This document shows, one piece after another, positions 1 through 6,108 of a stretch of 8,951 bases of DNA. The position numbers and the translations under genes are program-made. The notes beneath the pieces were generated by a model. It saw nothing but the letters and a program-made list of their open reading frames with translations. It ran no database searches and was not told the DNA's origin. Location of the stretch: NCBI GenBank assembly GCA_002419125.1, contig DIFL01000053.1, positions 1 to 8,951 on the forward strand, written 5' to 3'. Position 1 is the first letter of the stretch. Each line of letters starts with the position of its first letter. Source of the DNA: Candidatus Dojkabacteria bacterium UBA5749. Lineage in GTDB: Bacteria; Patescibacteriota; Dojkabacteria; SC72.

Positions 1-67
1 TGTCAATTACATATTGTTGTTCATTTTTCATATACTATATTTTACCATAATACCCCATAGTATTCTA

Positions 68-96
68 TTGAATGATATCCTTTTTTGCGCTATTAT
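68..96 (+). promoter_or_regulatory. Candidate sigma70-type promoter for the first gene
   Basis: TTGAAT (68-73) and TATTAT (91-96) are separated by exactly 17 bp and match the -35 and -10 consensus at 4/6 and 5/6 positions. Transcription would begin near 102-106, leaving a leader of only about 10-14 nt before the ATG at 116. This supports 116 rather than the in-frame TTG at 14 as the start. A second, weaker pair, TTGTTG (14-19) and TATATT (36-41) with a 16-bp spacer, lies upstream. In DNA this AT-rich such matches occur by chance, so confidence is low. Confidence 0.3.
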
Positions 97-115
97 TCTC
101 TATTCAATACCCATT

Positions 116-577
116 ATGCTTGAGAAAGAAATAGACAGAGAACAAGAAAAGATACTACTAGTACAACACCTCTCTGACCTTTATCCTCAAATGTCTTTAG
201 AAAGACCATTGGTTGATACTGATTTTGATATTCTAATTCCTGGTATGAATTCATATGAATTTAAGTTTGCATCCTATTTTCATCATGAAGGCTACTCTAT
301 CTTTAGAGAACCGGATATCTTTGGCTGTAGTCATTTACCTGACTTTTTTATGTATAACCCGATTGTAAATGATGGAAAGTTAGTAGAATTAACTATGTAT
401 AACAGGGGTTTTACTAACTGTAATGTAAGTAGAAGACCTCGCAATGAAGTAAAAAAAACAATACTTAGAAAGAAGGGTCAAATAGAAGAATTAGAGAGTT
501 GTAATATTCCTTTTGTTGTTTTGTATAGGGAGGATTTAGAGCAGTTAAGAAGAGAATATATTCCTGACCTTTTTTGA
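116..577 (+). CDS. Small protein with PD-(D/E)XK nuclease-like pattern
   Basis: I do not recognise this 153-residue protein as a named family. The order of elements resembles the PD-(D/E)XK nuclease fold. A helix with an acidic residue (E48) comes first, then P75-D76-F in a likely beta strand, then a strand with E91-L-T93 where the family normally has (D/E)-x-K. A basic stretch follows (R106, R107, R109, K113, K114, R118-K120), then a helix beginning GQIEEL, and a closing strand IPFVVLY (131-137). That ending resembles Vsr- or DUF559-type proteins. The catalytic Lys is replaced by Thr, so activity is uncertain. There is no signal peptide if translation begins at the ATG at 116. The frame is open back to a TTG at 14, which would add 34 hydrophobic residues; I prefer 116 because the PD-(D/E)XK core is normally cytoplasmic and a promoter-like pair lies just upstream. 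The stop is TGA, the only one in the window. That it is coding is fairly secure; the nuclease reading is inference. Confidence 0.6.
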   Translation: MLEKEIDREQEKILLVQHLSDLYPQMSLERPLVDTDFDILIPGMNSYEFKFASYFHHEGYSIFREPDIFGCSHLPDFFMYNPIVNDGKLVELTMYNRGFTNCNVSRRPRNEVKKTILRKKGQIEELESCNIPFVVLYREDLEQLRREYIPDLF

Positions 578-600
578 GAAGTTATGTGATATGTGATAAT
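574..600 (+). promoter_or_regulatory. Candidate extended -10 promoter for the cupin gene
   Basis: TTGAGA (574-579) overlaps the stop codon of the preceding gene. GATAAT (595-600) is preceded by TG in the extended -10 position (592-593). The 15-bp spacer is short, which the extended -10 could compensate for. Initiation near 607 would give a leader of about 28 nt. The call rests on consensus matching only. Confidence 0.25.
584..597 (+). repeat. Tandem heptamer ATGTGAT x2
   Basis: Two perfect, adjacent copies of ATGTGAT lie between the first gene and the cupin gene, inside the candidate promoter spacer and reaching into its -10 element. Their position would suit a regulator site, but two copies of a 7-mer may be chance. 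No third copy is visible nearby. Confidence 0.4.
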
Positions 601-634
601 ATTAAAAAGTATTTAACTTGTTACTTATAAATCT

Positions 635-1018
635 ATGGGATACACAGATAATATTGAGACCCAAACTCTAGAGAACAATAACTTTAGAAAAGTTCTCTAT
701 ACAGGGAAACATATGCAGTTAGTAGTTATGTCTCTTAAGCCTAGTGAGGATATAGGAGAAGAAGTACACGAAACTGTTGATCAGTTCTTTAGAATTGAAA
801 AAGGCGAGGCAAAGGTTGTAATGAATGGTGAGGAGACTATGCTTACAGATGATATGGTAGCCATTGTTCCAGCTGGAACAATGCATAATGTAATTAACAC
901 TTCAATGGATATGGAGTTAAAGTTATATACCATCTATGCACCTGCAAATCATCCAGAGGGAACTGTTCATGCTACAAAAGAGGAAGCTATGGTAGCTGAG
1001 GAAGAGCATCATAGCTAG
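635..1018 (+). CDS. Single-domain cupin protein (mannose-6-phosphate isomerase-like)
   Basis: A 127-residue cytoplasmic protein with one cupin beta-barrel. Cupin motif 1 is at about 40-58 (IGEEVHETVDQFFRIEKGEA), with H45 and probably Q50 as metal ligands. Motif 2 is at 79-88 (PAGTMHNVIN), with H84 as the later His ligand. The N-terminus contains the block FRKVLYTG followed by QLVVMSL, typical of a widespread group of small cupins annotated as mannose-6-phosphate isomerase-like. That fixes the ATG at 635 as the start and makes the protein full length. The C-terminus is acidic with a few His. The metal and substrate are not predictable from sequence; members of this group are often of unknown function, and phosphomannose isomerase activity should not be assumed from the name. 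The gene has its own candidate promoter and is followed by an intrinsic terminator, so it is probably transcribed alone or with the preceding small gene. Family assignment is confident; function is not. Confidence 0.93.
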   Translation: MGYTDNIETQTLENNNFRKVLYTGKHMQLVVMSLKPSEDIGEEVHETVDQFFRIEKGEAKVVMNGEETMLTDDMVAIVPAGTMHNVINTSMDMELKLYTIYAPANHPEGTVHATKEEAMVAEEEHHS

Positions 1019-1041
1019 AAACTAAAACAAGATTTAGAATT

Positions 1042-1067
1042 GAGCAGGTTTAGCCTGCTCTTTTTTT
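1042..1067 (+). terminator. Intrinsic terminator after the cupin gene
   Basis: A perfect 7-bp GC-rich stem, GAGCAGG (1042-1048) with CCTGCTC (1054-1060), encloses a 5-nt loop TTTAG and is followed directly by seven T (1061-1067). It lies 23 bp after the cupin stop codon. It works only in the + direction: read on the - strand, the stem is not followed by a T run, so it is not a good terminator for the convergent dCTP deaminase gene ending at 1080. Confidence 0.92.
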
Positions 1068-1079
1068 AAATAATACTGA

Positions 1080-1607
1080 TTAGATAAAGCTAGGAGGAGT
1101 AATACTACTCTGGTTATCATATACACTTTCTTTATCTTTTTGTATTGGAGTAGAGAGAAGAGTAAAAAGATATGTGCCTACTTTTTCACTTGGATGAAGA
1201 AGGATATTAAATACCCCATTATTTTTTATTTCCAGTACAGATCTCTCCTTATTAAAAGGTAATCCATCTAGAACCATTGCAGTAATATGAATACTCATTC
1301 CCAATCTAGCGTATGTACTTCTCCCATCGATAATTGTAAGAATATCCTTATCTGTTCTAACAATCTCTTTTGTAGAGCCTAGTACAAACTCATTTGGTCG
1401 CAATACATAGGGAGTCTGAAATAAATTGTATTTAATATATTCAATTTCTTTTGGGTTATTACTATCAACAATTTGATATGGCTTAGGAATTAAGAGTTCA
1501 TTGCTTAAATGTAAACTTATTCCATTAGTTTCAATCTCATACTCTCCGTCTATTTCAATCTTTCCCTTCTTAATATATTCTTTTATTGTTAAATCAGAGA
1601 GAAACAT
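1080..1607 (-). CDS. dcd: dCTP deaminase / dUTPase-superfamily protein (Dcd-like)
   Basis: A 175-residue protein of the trimeric dCTP deaminase/dUTPase fold. Dcd converts dCTP to dUTP, and some relatives go on to dUMP, feeding dTMP synthesis in the cytoplasm. Family blocks seen in order: FVLGSTKE (74-81); the signature GRSTYARLGMSIHITA (95-110), where S97 and R101 match the catalytic Ser/Arg pair; and SVLEIKNNG (123-131), where E126 matches the catalytic Glu. Length is close to normal for Dcd. Deviations: the early block usually ending in Asp-x-Arg-Leu reads SLHLS (31-35), and the Gln of the usual GQL motif is Thr (G144-T145). A short tail with YDNQ (163-166) may be the remnant of the C-terminal lid. 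The ATG at 1607 has no ribosome binding site. The gene is divergent from the flippase-like gene and convergent with the cupin gene. The superfamily is secure; whether it acts on dCTP, dUTP or both cannot be read here. Confidence 0.85.
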   Translation of the reverse strand: MFLSDLTIKEYIKKGKIEIDGEYEIETNGISLHLSNELLIPKPYQIVDSNNPKEIEYIKYNLFQTPYVLRPNEFVLGSTKEIVRTDKDILTIIDGRSTYARLGMSIHITAMVLDGLPFNKERSVLEIKNNGVFNILLHPSEKVGTYLFTLLSTPIQKDKESVYDNQSSITPPSFI

Positions 1608-1707
1608 TACTTTGCAGTTAAAATTATCACTCTAATTTATATTACAATATTTCTAAATTTTGAGAAAGGGTTATAACAATTTGGATAATATTGATATACT
1701 TATCAAT
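1608..1707. promoter_or_regulatory. Divergent intergenic promoter region
   Basis: This 100-bp AT-rich spacer separates the dcd-like gene (-) from the large + strand gene block and should hold promoters in both directions. Toward dcd, GATAAT (1628 to 1623 on the - strand) is a possible -10 about 15 nt before the ATG, without a convincing -35. Toward the + block, TG-A-TATACT (1692-1700) is a possible extended -10 only 7 nt before the ATG at 1708, again without a good -35. Both would give very short or absent leaders. Confidence 0.4.
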
Positions 1708-1709
1708 AT
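1688..1709. repeat. Perfect 9-bp inverted repeat overlapping a start codon
   Basis: ATATTGATA (1688-1696) and TATCAATAT (1701-1709) are perfect reverse complements separated by TACT. The right arm includes the first two bases of the ATG at 1708, and the centre contains the candidate -10 TATACT (1695-1700). As DNA it could be a dyad operator; as RNA it could be a weak AU-rich hairpin hiding the start codon, provided transcription starts upstream of it. The symmetry is certain; a regulatory role is inference. Confidence 0.55.
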
Positions 1710-2676
1710 GAAACTATTAAAAAAATATATTTCCCCTATTCTTACAGTATTAGTATTAATGCTTTTTGGAGTGTACCTCTTCAAAAATCCAGAGATATTA
1801 GTTCAAGTGACATCTGTAAGGTGGATATATATTGTATTTATTATGTTGATATATCTATCTATATTCTTTCTTGAGGGTATCTTTATATTAATTACCTTAA
1901 AGATATTTAATAAGGATATCTCAATCAAAGAAAGTTATTTTCTTTCGATTGTTTCTCGTATCGGTAATTACCTATTACCTATGAGAGCAGGAGCTATATT
2001 TAGAGCTACATATTTAAAAAAGAAATATAACTTTGAATATTCTAAATTTCTTTCAACTTTGTATGGATATTACATAATATATTTTCTTCTTAACTCTTTT
2101 ATTGGTATGTCTGTATTAATCTATAGATATATTAATACAAAGGTAATGAGTTCCTCTTTACTACTTTTCTTCTTTGCAATTTTTATGGCAATGTTGTTTT
2201 TAATATTTGTAAGGGTTTCTTGGGGGAAGTATATTAAAACGAGCAAAGGAATACTTTCTAAAATAGTATCTACTATTGACAGATTTATTACAGGTTGGAG
2301 TTTAATAGTAAAAGATAAAATGCACTTTATGATATTACTTCTTCTTGCTCTTGGAAATATTATGTTAAATATTTTAGTTGGATATATTGAATTCTTTGCT
2401 ATTGGAAAGAGCATAGATTTTATAGGAGTAATTATCTATACATGTATTTCAGGTCTTTCATTGTTAATTAGTGTTACTCCCGGTTCTTTAGGTATTAGAG
2501 AGGCTTCTTTTTTAATTACTTCTCAATCTATAGGGATTACGCAAAAAGAGATAATGCAGTTGGCTTTCTTGGATAGAGGTATTATGTTTATCCTTCTTCT
2601 TTTGTTGCTAATCTTCATACTAATATTTAACAAGAAATTAAGTTTAAAAAAGATATTTCTTGGAAAAGAAAATTAA
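1708..2676 (+). CDS. Flippase-like integral membrane protein (UPF0104 / LPG synthase TM family)
   Basis: A polytopic inner-membrane protein of 322 residues with about eight hydrophobic segments, beginning near 8-25 and 38-65 and ending near 291-307. It matches the family named after the membrane domain of lysylphosphatidylglycerol synthase MprF (also UPF0104/AglD-type). Conserved marks are N87-YLLPMRAGAIFRA (87-100), corresponding to the family's N-x-x-x-P-x-R-x-G-E-x-x-R, with Glu here replaced by Ala (A96); SVTPGSLGIRE (255-265); and a late D289-R290. The soluble aminoacyl-transferase domain of MprF is absent, so it is not a lipid-aminoacylating enzyme; members of this size are generally presumed to move or bind lipid-linked molecules. 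The frame is open to TTG codons at 1660 and 1681; I chose ATG 1708 because it directly precedes a typical positively charged N-terminus and first membrane segment. It overlaps the glycosyltransferase gene by 17 bp, so the two are surely co-transcribed and probably act on the same lipid-linked sugar. Confidence 0.85.
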   Translation: MKLLKKYISPILTVLVLMLFGVYLFKNPEILVQVTSVRWIYIVFIMLIYLSIFFLEGIFILITLKIFNKDISIKESYFLSIVSRIGNYLLPMRAGAIFRATYLKKKYNFEYSKFLSTLYGYYIIYFLLNSFIGMSVLIYRYINTKVMSSSLLLFFFAIFMAMLFLIFVRVSWGKYIKTSKGILSKIVSTIDRFITGWSLIVKDKMHFMILLLLALGNIMLNILVGYIEFFAIGKSIDFIGVIIYTCISGLSLLISVTPGSLGIREASFLITSQSIGITQKEIMQLAFLDRGIMFILLLLLLIFILIFNKKLSLKKIFLGKEN

Positions 2677-4003
2677 TTGGAACAAAATACTACTTTGGGG
2701 AGTCTTTTTTGTATTCATACTGTTTTCTATTTACTTAGTATTTAAGATTAAGATGGGGGTATCTCCAGACTCCTCCTATCATCTTGAAGTATCTCAAGCC
2801 TATTCAACTACTGTGTTTAGGCCTGAAAATACTCCCGATACATATCAATGGAGGGATATAACTAGGATTTCATATCTGTTTTTTTGGATAAATGGAAGGA
2901 TTCTAAATATTAACAACGGGGTTTTGGATGAAGTTATACTACTTAGAATCGTAAATTTAATTTATTCTTTAGGGACATTATTTGTCACATACCTTCTTTC
3001 TAAAGAGATATTTAAAAATAGAGGGGTAAGAATACTTCCTGTATTTTTCTTAAGTAGCACTTTGATGTTTGTATTTCTCTCTGCTTCCATAAACTATGAT
3101 AATCTTGCCAATTTGCTTTCTGTACTAAGTATTCTTTTCTTCGTTAAGTTTGTAAAAAGTAAAGTTGATATTAAGTATCTCCTCCTTATGATTCTCTTCC
3201 TATGTTTGGGAGCATTAACCAAGTTTACTGTATTACCCTTAGCTTTAATCTTAGTTCTACTTACAATTATTGATATTTTCAAAAAGAAAAAGTATTTAAA
3301 AAATATTAAGATTGGAAAAGAGTATTTCCTTTTACTTCCAATACTTCTTTTTGGTTTCCTTAATATAGAACTATATGGAATAAACATTATTAAATATGGG
3401 GGATTGGAGCCTGATTGTAACAAGATATTAACACATGAGCAGTGTTTACAAAATGGAGTGTACTTTAGAGACAATGTTACTTTTAAGAGTACTCAAATTG
3501 ATGGATTAAAGGGATATATTAGGCTACTCACTACTGGTGAAAGAATTGGTCCTATTAGGTACTTCCTAAAATGGTTGCCAAATTTCACAATGAAGATATA
3601 TGGTATTTTTGCAGATCAGAGTCTGTTTATGCCAGAACCTTTCTGGTATCTCTTTATCTCTTTCTTTCTGCTTGCAACCGTTTTAGGAGTTATTAATTTT
3701 AAGAAATGGGATAGAGTTGAAAGGTATTTAATTGTAATCTCCCTTTTTTACTTTGTAATTCTTTTCTTTTTTCAAAACTATAGTATGTATCTTAGATTTA
3801 ATCATTACTATCTAGCACTTCAAGGAAGATATATTTTTCCTGTTATTTCTATTCTGTATATTCTTTTTGCTAAATCCTTACTCTTTATTAAAAGAAAGTG
3901 GCTTAGAAACTTAATTTTAATAGTATATATATTACTTCTTATCTACTCCTGTATCCCTTTCTTCTTTTTTGAGGTACCATCTTGGTGGCTAAGTGGAATT
4001 TAA
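2660..4003 (+). CDS. GT-C type membrane glycosyltransferase (PMT/DUF2142-like)
   Basis: A 447-residue polytopic membrane protein with about ten membrane segments. It has the layout of GT-C glycosyltransferases, which transfer sugar from a polyprenyl-phosphate donor on the outer face of the membrane. An acidic first loop follows membrane segment 1 (SPDSSYH, 35-41). LLRIVNLIYSLGTL (94-107) and INYDNLANLLS (144-154) are typical of PMT_2/DUF2142 proteins, as are GALTKFTVLPLAL (184-196) and late QGRYIFPV (388-395). The large outer loop (about 240-320) holds two Cys, C253 and C262, that could form a disulphide. The start must be TTG at 2660: the frame has a stop at 2645-2647 and no other ATG, GTG or TTG lies before the first membrane segment. 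This start lies inside the preceding flippase-like gene, which suggests translational coupling. Donor and acceptor cannot be named; envelope polysaccharide or protein glycosylation is the likely setting. Confidence 0.85.
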   Translation: MEKKINWNKILLWGVFFVFILFSIYLVFKIKMGVSPDSSYHLEVSQAYSTTVFRPENTPDTYQWRDITRISYLFFWINGRILNINNGVLDEVILLRIVNLIYSLGTLFVTYLLSKEIFKNRGVRILPVFFLSSTLMFVFLSASINYDNLANLLSVLSILFFVKFVKSKVDIKYLLLMILFLCLGALTKFTVLPLALILVLLTIIDIFKKKKYLKNIKIGKEYFLLLPILLFGFLNIELYGINIIKYGGLEPDCNKILTHEQCLQNGVYFRDNVTFKSTQIDGLKGYIRLLTTGERIGPIRYFLKWLPNFTMKIYGIFADQSLFMPEPFWYLFISFFLLATVLGVINFKKWDRVERYLIVISLFYFVILFFFQNYSMYLRFNHYYLALQGRYIFPVISILYILFAKSLLFIKRKWLRNLILIVYILLLIYSCIPFFFFEVPSWWLSGI

Positions 4004-4022
4004 ATTTTTTCATATTTTAACC

Positions 4023-5414
4023 ATGACAAATTTTGAGAATTCTCTTAATAAAAAAGGTAGAAGAAAAAATTCTGTTGCAGTCATTGGGGCAATATTTGGA
4101 GATGAGGGGAAAGGTAGAATAACAGATGAGTTAACAGACTACTTTTTAAAGAGTCATAAAAAAGTAGTTGTATATAGAGATAACGGTGGTGCAAATGCTG
4201 GACATACTATTTCAATGGGAGGTAAAAAAATAGGATTACACCAGATTGGTTCTGGAATACTTCATAAAGGTTGTACAGTTATTCTTGGTAAGGGAATGGT
4301 TATACACCCAATAGATCTTTTAGCAGAGATAGAAGAGGTTAAAAGGGTTTTTGAATTTAAAGAGATACCTTCCAAACTTATGATTGATGAAATGGTTGTA
4401 CTCAATTTAGATACTCATAGGGCATTTGAAGCAGCATTAAAAAACAGAGGAAGTAAAAATCTCAGTAGTCAAGCAGCAACAGGAAGAGGAATTGCTCCCA
4501 GTTATGCAGATGTTGTATATAGGTTTCCATTAAGAATGAGAGATCTTCTTTCTAAGGATTGGAAGAAAAAGTTAGAAGAACATTATGAATTGTACAATGA
4601 TTGGATGAAAGGTATGGGTATGGATTGTAAAGAAACAATAGTTAAAAGATTTAATTCAAAGGATGAGCTTGTTGGTACAAAAGATGCTTTTATTAAAAAC
4701 TTAGAGAAATGTAGAAAAGAGTTAAAAAAATATGTATTCTCTCTTTCGGAGTATTTAACAAAAGAATGGAATTCAGACACGCCATTTGTATTTGAAAAAG
4801 CTCAAGCTGTTGGTCTTGACTCTCGTTGGGGTATATATCCCGATGTTACAGCTTCAAACTGTTGTCTAGATGGTATAACTTCTTCAACTGATGGAATTAT
4901 TAATGCTAATGATATCTCAGCCAGATTTGGAGTAATTAAATCTACATATACATCTAGTGTAGGAAAAAGATGGATTCCTACATTTATGGAAGAAAAGTAT
5001 GCGAATGTGTTGCGAGATGATGCCAACGAGTATGGTACAACTACAGGAAGACCAAGAGATATAGCGTATTTAGATTTAGTTATGCTTTCATACTTTTGTA
5101 AGGTGGGAGGTATTGAAGAATTGGTCTTTACTCATATGGATATTGTGTATGACAGAGATATTAAGATATGTATTAAATATTCAAAAGATGGTAAATATGT
5201 TTTATACAGACCAGATCAAGAGTATATTAACGGTATTAAACCAATATACAAAGGTTTTAAACCATGGGATAAGGATATGTTAAAAAAGAGTAAGAACTAC
5301 ATAGGTGTAGAGAAAAATGTTAAAACTTTCATAGAATATATTTCAAAAAACACATCAACTGAACCAGTTATGATAACCTTTGGACCAGATAGAAATGACA
5401 GTATATTAATGTAA
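4023..5414 (+). CDS. purA: Adenylosuccinate synthetase
   Basis: Cytoplasmic enzyme that joins IMP and aspartate with GTP hydrolysis to give adenylosuccinate, the first of two steps to AMP. Motifs in this 463-residue reading: GDEGKGR (26-32) with the catalytic Asp at D27; NGGANAGHT (54-62) with catalytic His H61; AATGRGIAPSY (151-161); FEKAQAVGLD (257-266), the IMP-binding loop usually FEGAQGxxLD; PDVTASN (273-279); YGTTTGRPRD (337-346), the aspartate loop; and FGPDRND (453-459), the guanine-binding end. All core residues are kept, but it is about 30 residues longer than typical bacterial PurA, with a 17-residue basic N-terminal extension and a longer middle region. Start: ATG 4023, 19 bp after the preceding stop, is preferred; an in-frame ATG at 3993 would overlap the previous gene by 11 bp and add 10 residues. 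It pairs with purB downstream, with a HAD phosphatase gene between. Identity is very secure. Confidence 0.96.
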   Translation: MTNFENSLNKKGRRKNSVAVIGAIFGDEGKGRITDELTDYFLKSHKKVVVYRDNGGANAGHTISMGGKKIGLHQIGSGILHKGCTVILGKGMVIHPIDLLAEIEEVKRVFEFKEIPSKLMIDEMVVLNLDTHRAFEAALKNRGSKNLSSQAATGRGIAPSYADVVYRFPLRMRDLLSKDWKKKLEEHYELYNDWMKGMGMDCKETIVKRFNSKDELVGTKDAFIKNLEKCRKELKKYVFSLSEYLTKEWNSDTPFVFEKAQAVGLDSRWGIYPDVTASNCCLDGITSSTDGIINANDISARFGVIKSTYTSSVGKRWIPTFMEEKYANVLRDDANEYGTTTGRPRDIAYLDLVMLSYFCKVGGIEELVFTHMDIVYDRDIKICIKYSKDGKYVLYRPDQEYINGIKPIYKGFKPWDKDMLKKSKNYIGVEKNVKTFIEYISKNTSTEPVMITFGPDRNDSILM

Positions 5415-5464
5415 AAATAATCTATATAATTATTTGGACTATTTAATACTTTAAATACATAATT

Positions 5465-6100
5465 ATGTCTATTAAAGCAGTTGTTTTTGATTTTGATGGT
5501 ACTCTAGTAGATACAAATACTTTTGTTTTGAAACATTTAGAAAAGACCCTTGATAAAATAGGTTGGAAATCCAAAGAAGAGAGTTTGGAACAAGCAAAAC
5601 AGGTATTAGGTCGAAACTTATCATTTGAGAAATTTTTTGAGGAAGTATTCGATACGCAGTGGGAAGAAATTTTAAAAGCATATAGAGAAGATGCAACCGA
5701 GACTAAGTATGTTGCAAGGCCAGGAATGTTAGAGTATGTTAATACTCTTCAAAAGGATAATGTGTCGCTATATATACTAAGTAATAGGGATAATCTTATG
5801 GAGTTAAGATTACAACAGGCAGGATTTGATCCAGATTCATTCAAAATATACAGGGCACCTGAAGGACACAAGAAACCCGATGATAAGGCGTATTCTGAAG
5901 TAATAAATGATATAAATGAAAAGGGTATAGAAGAAGTACTAATAATTGGTAATCATCCTGATGACTATCTTGCATTACCTACCGATTGGAAAAAACAATT
6001 TCGGGCTTTTCCAGATACCGAGGAAAATACCAAAGAGTTCTCTCAGATTTTTGATCTGGGTGACGAGCAAATATATGATGAGATATTTAATATTAGTTAA
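5465..6100 (+). CDS. HAD-superfamily phosphatase, phosphoglycolate-phosphatase-like
   Basis: A 211-residue soluble hydrolase of the haloacid dehalogenase superfamily. Motif I is DFDGT (9-13), with nucleophile D9 and acid/base D11; motif II is LSNRD (105-109), with S106; motif III is K136-K137-P138; motif IV is IIGNHPDDYLA (160-170), with acidic D166 and D167. Motif IV usually begins Gly-Asp; here Asp is Asn (N163), though the two later Asp can still bind Mg. A helical cap lies between motifs I and II (about 15-85), as in subclass I enzymes that act on small phosphate esters. The substrate is not predictable. Its place between purA and purB, 50 bp after purA and 8 bp before purB, makes a nucleotide or related phosphate ester plausible, but this is inference from context only. 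The ATG at 5465 has no ribosome binding site and directly precedes motif I, as usual for the family. Confidence 0.88.
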   Translation: MSIKAVVFDFDGTLVDTNTFVLKHLEKTLDKIGWKSKEESLEQAKQVLGRNLSFEKFFEEVFDTQWEEILKAYREDATETKYVARPGMLEYVNTLQKDNVSLYILSNRDNLMELRLQQAGFDPDSFKIYRAPEGHKKPDDKAYSEVINDINEKGIEEVLIIGNHPDDYLALPTDWKKQFRAFPDTEENTKEFSQIFDLGDEQIYDEIFNIS

Positions 6101-6108
6101 TCTTTGTA

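Noticed and set aside
1..6. Perfect TTGACA on the - strand at the left edge, a possible -35 for a leftward gene.
   Set aside because: Any -10 would lie outside the window, so it cannot be supported.
14..115. In-frame N-terminal extension of the first gene from TTG 14, giving a hydrophobic segment.
   Set aside because: It uses a TTG with no ribosome binding site, reads through promoter-like DNA, and would put a membrane segment on a protein that looks cytoplasmic. It remains possible but less likely than ATG 116.
116..577. TGA as a sense codon, as in some Patescibacteria.
   Set aside because: TGA appears as a terminal stop here, and purA, purB, dcd, HAD and GH3 are full length under the standard bacterial code with no in-frame TGA.
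2641..2660. Programmed -1 frameshift at T TTA AAA (2643-2649), in register with the flippase-like gene just before the overlap.
   Set aside because: The following glycosyltransferase lies in the +1 frame relative to the first gene, so a -1 slip would not enter it. An independent TTG start explains the arrangement.
2121..5026. Reverse-strand open frames inside the membrane-protein and purA genes, and forward frames inside the HAD and 7505-8245 genes.
   Set aside because: They lie wholly or almost wholly within well-supported genes, show no family motifs, and have compositions expected of shadow frames.
4023..6100. A Z-genome (2-aminoadenine) cluster built on a PurZ-like protein with a phosphatase and a Dcd-like enzyme.
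   Set aside because: The PurA keeps the catalytic Asp (D27) that phage PurZ replaces and is long and bacterial-like; the phosphatase is a HAD enzyme, not the HD-type DatZ; purB and envelope genes surround it and no phage genes are present.
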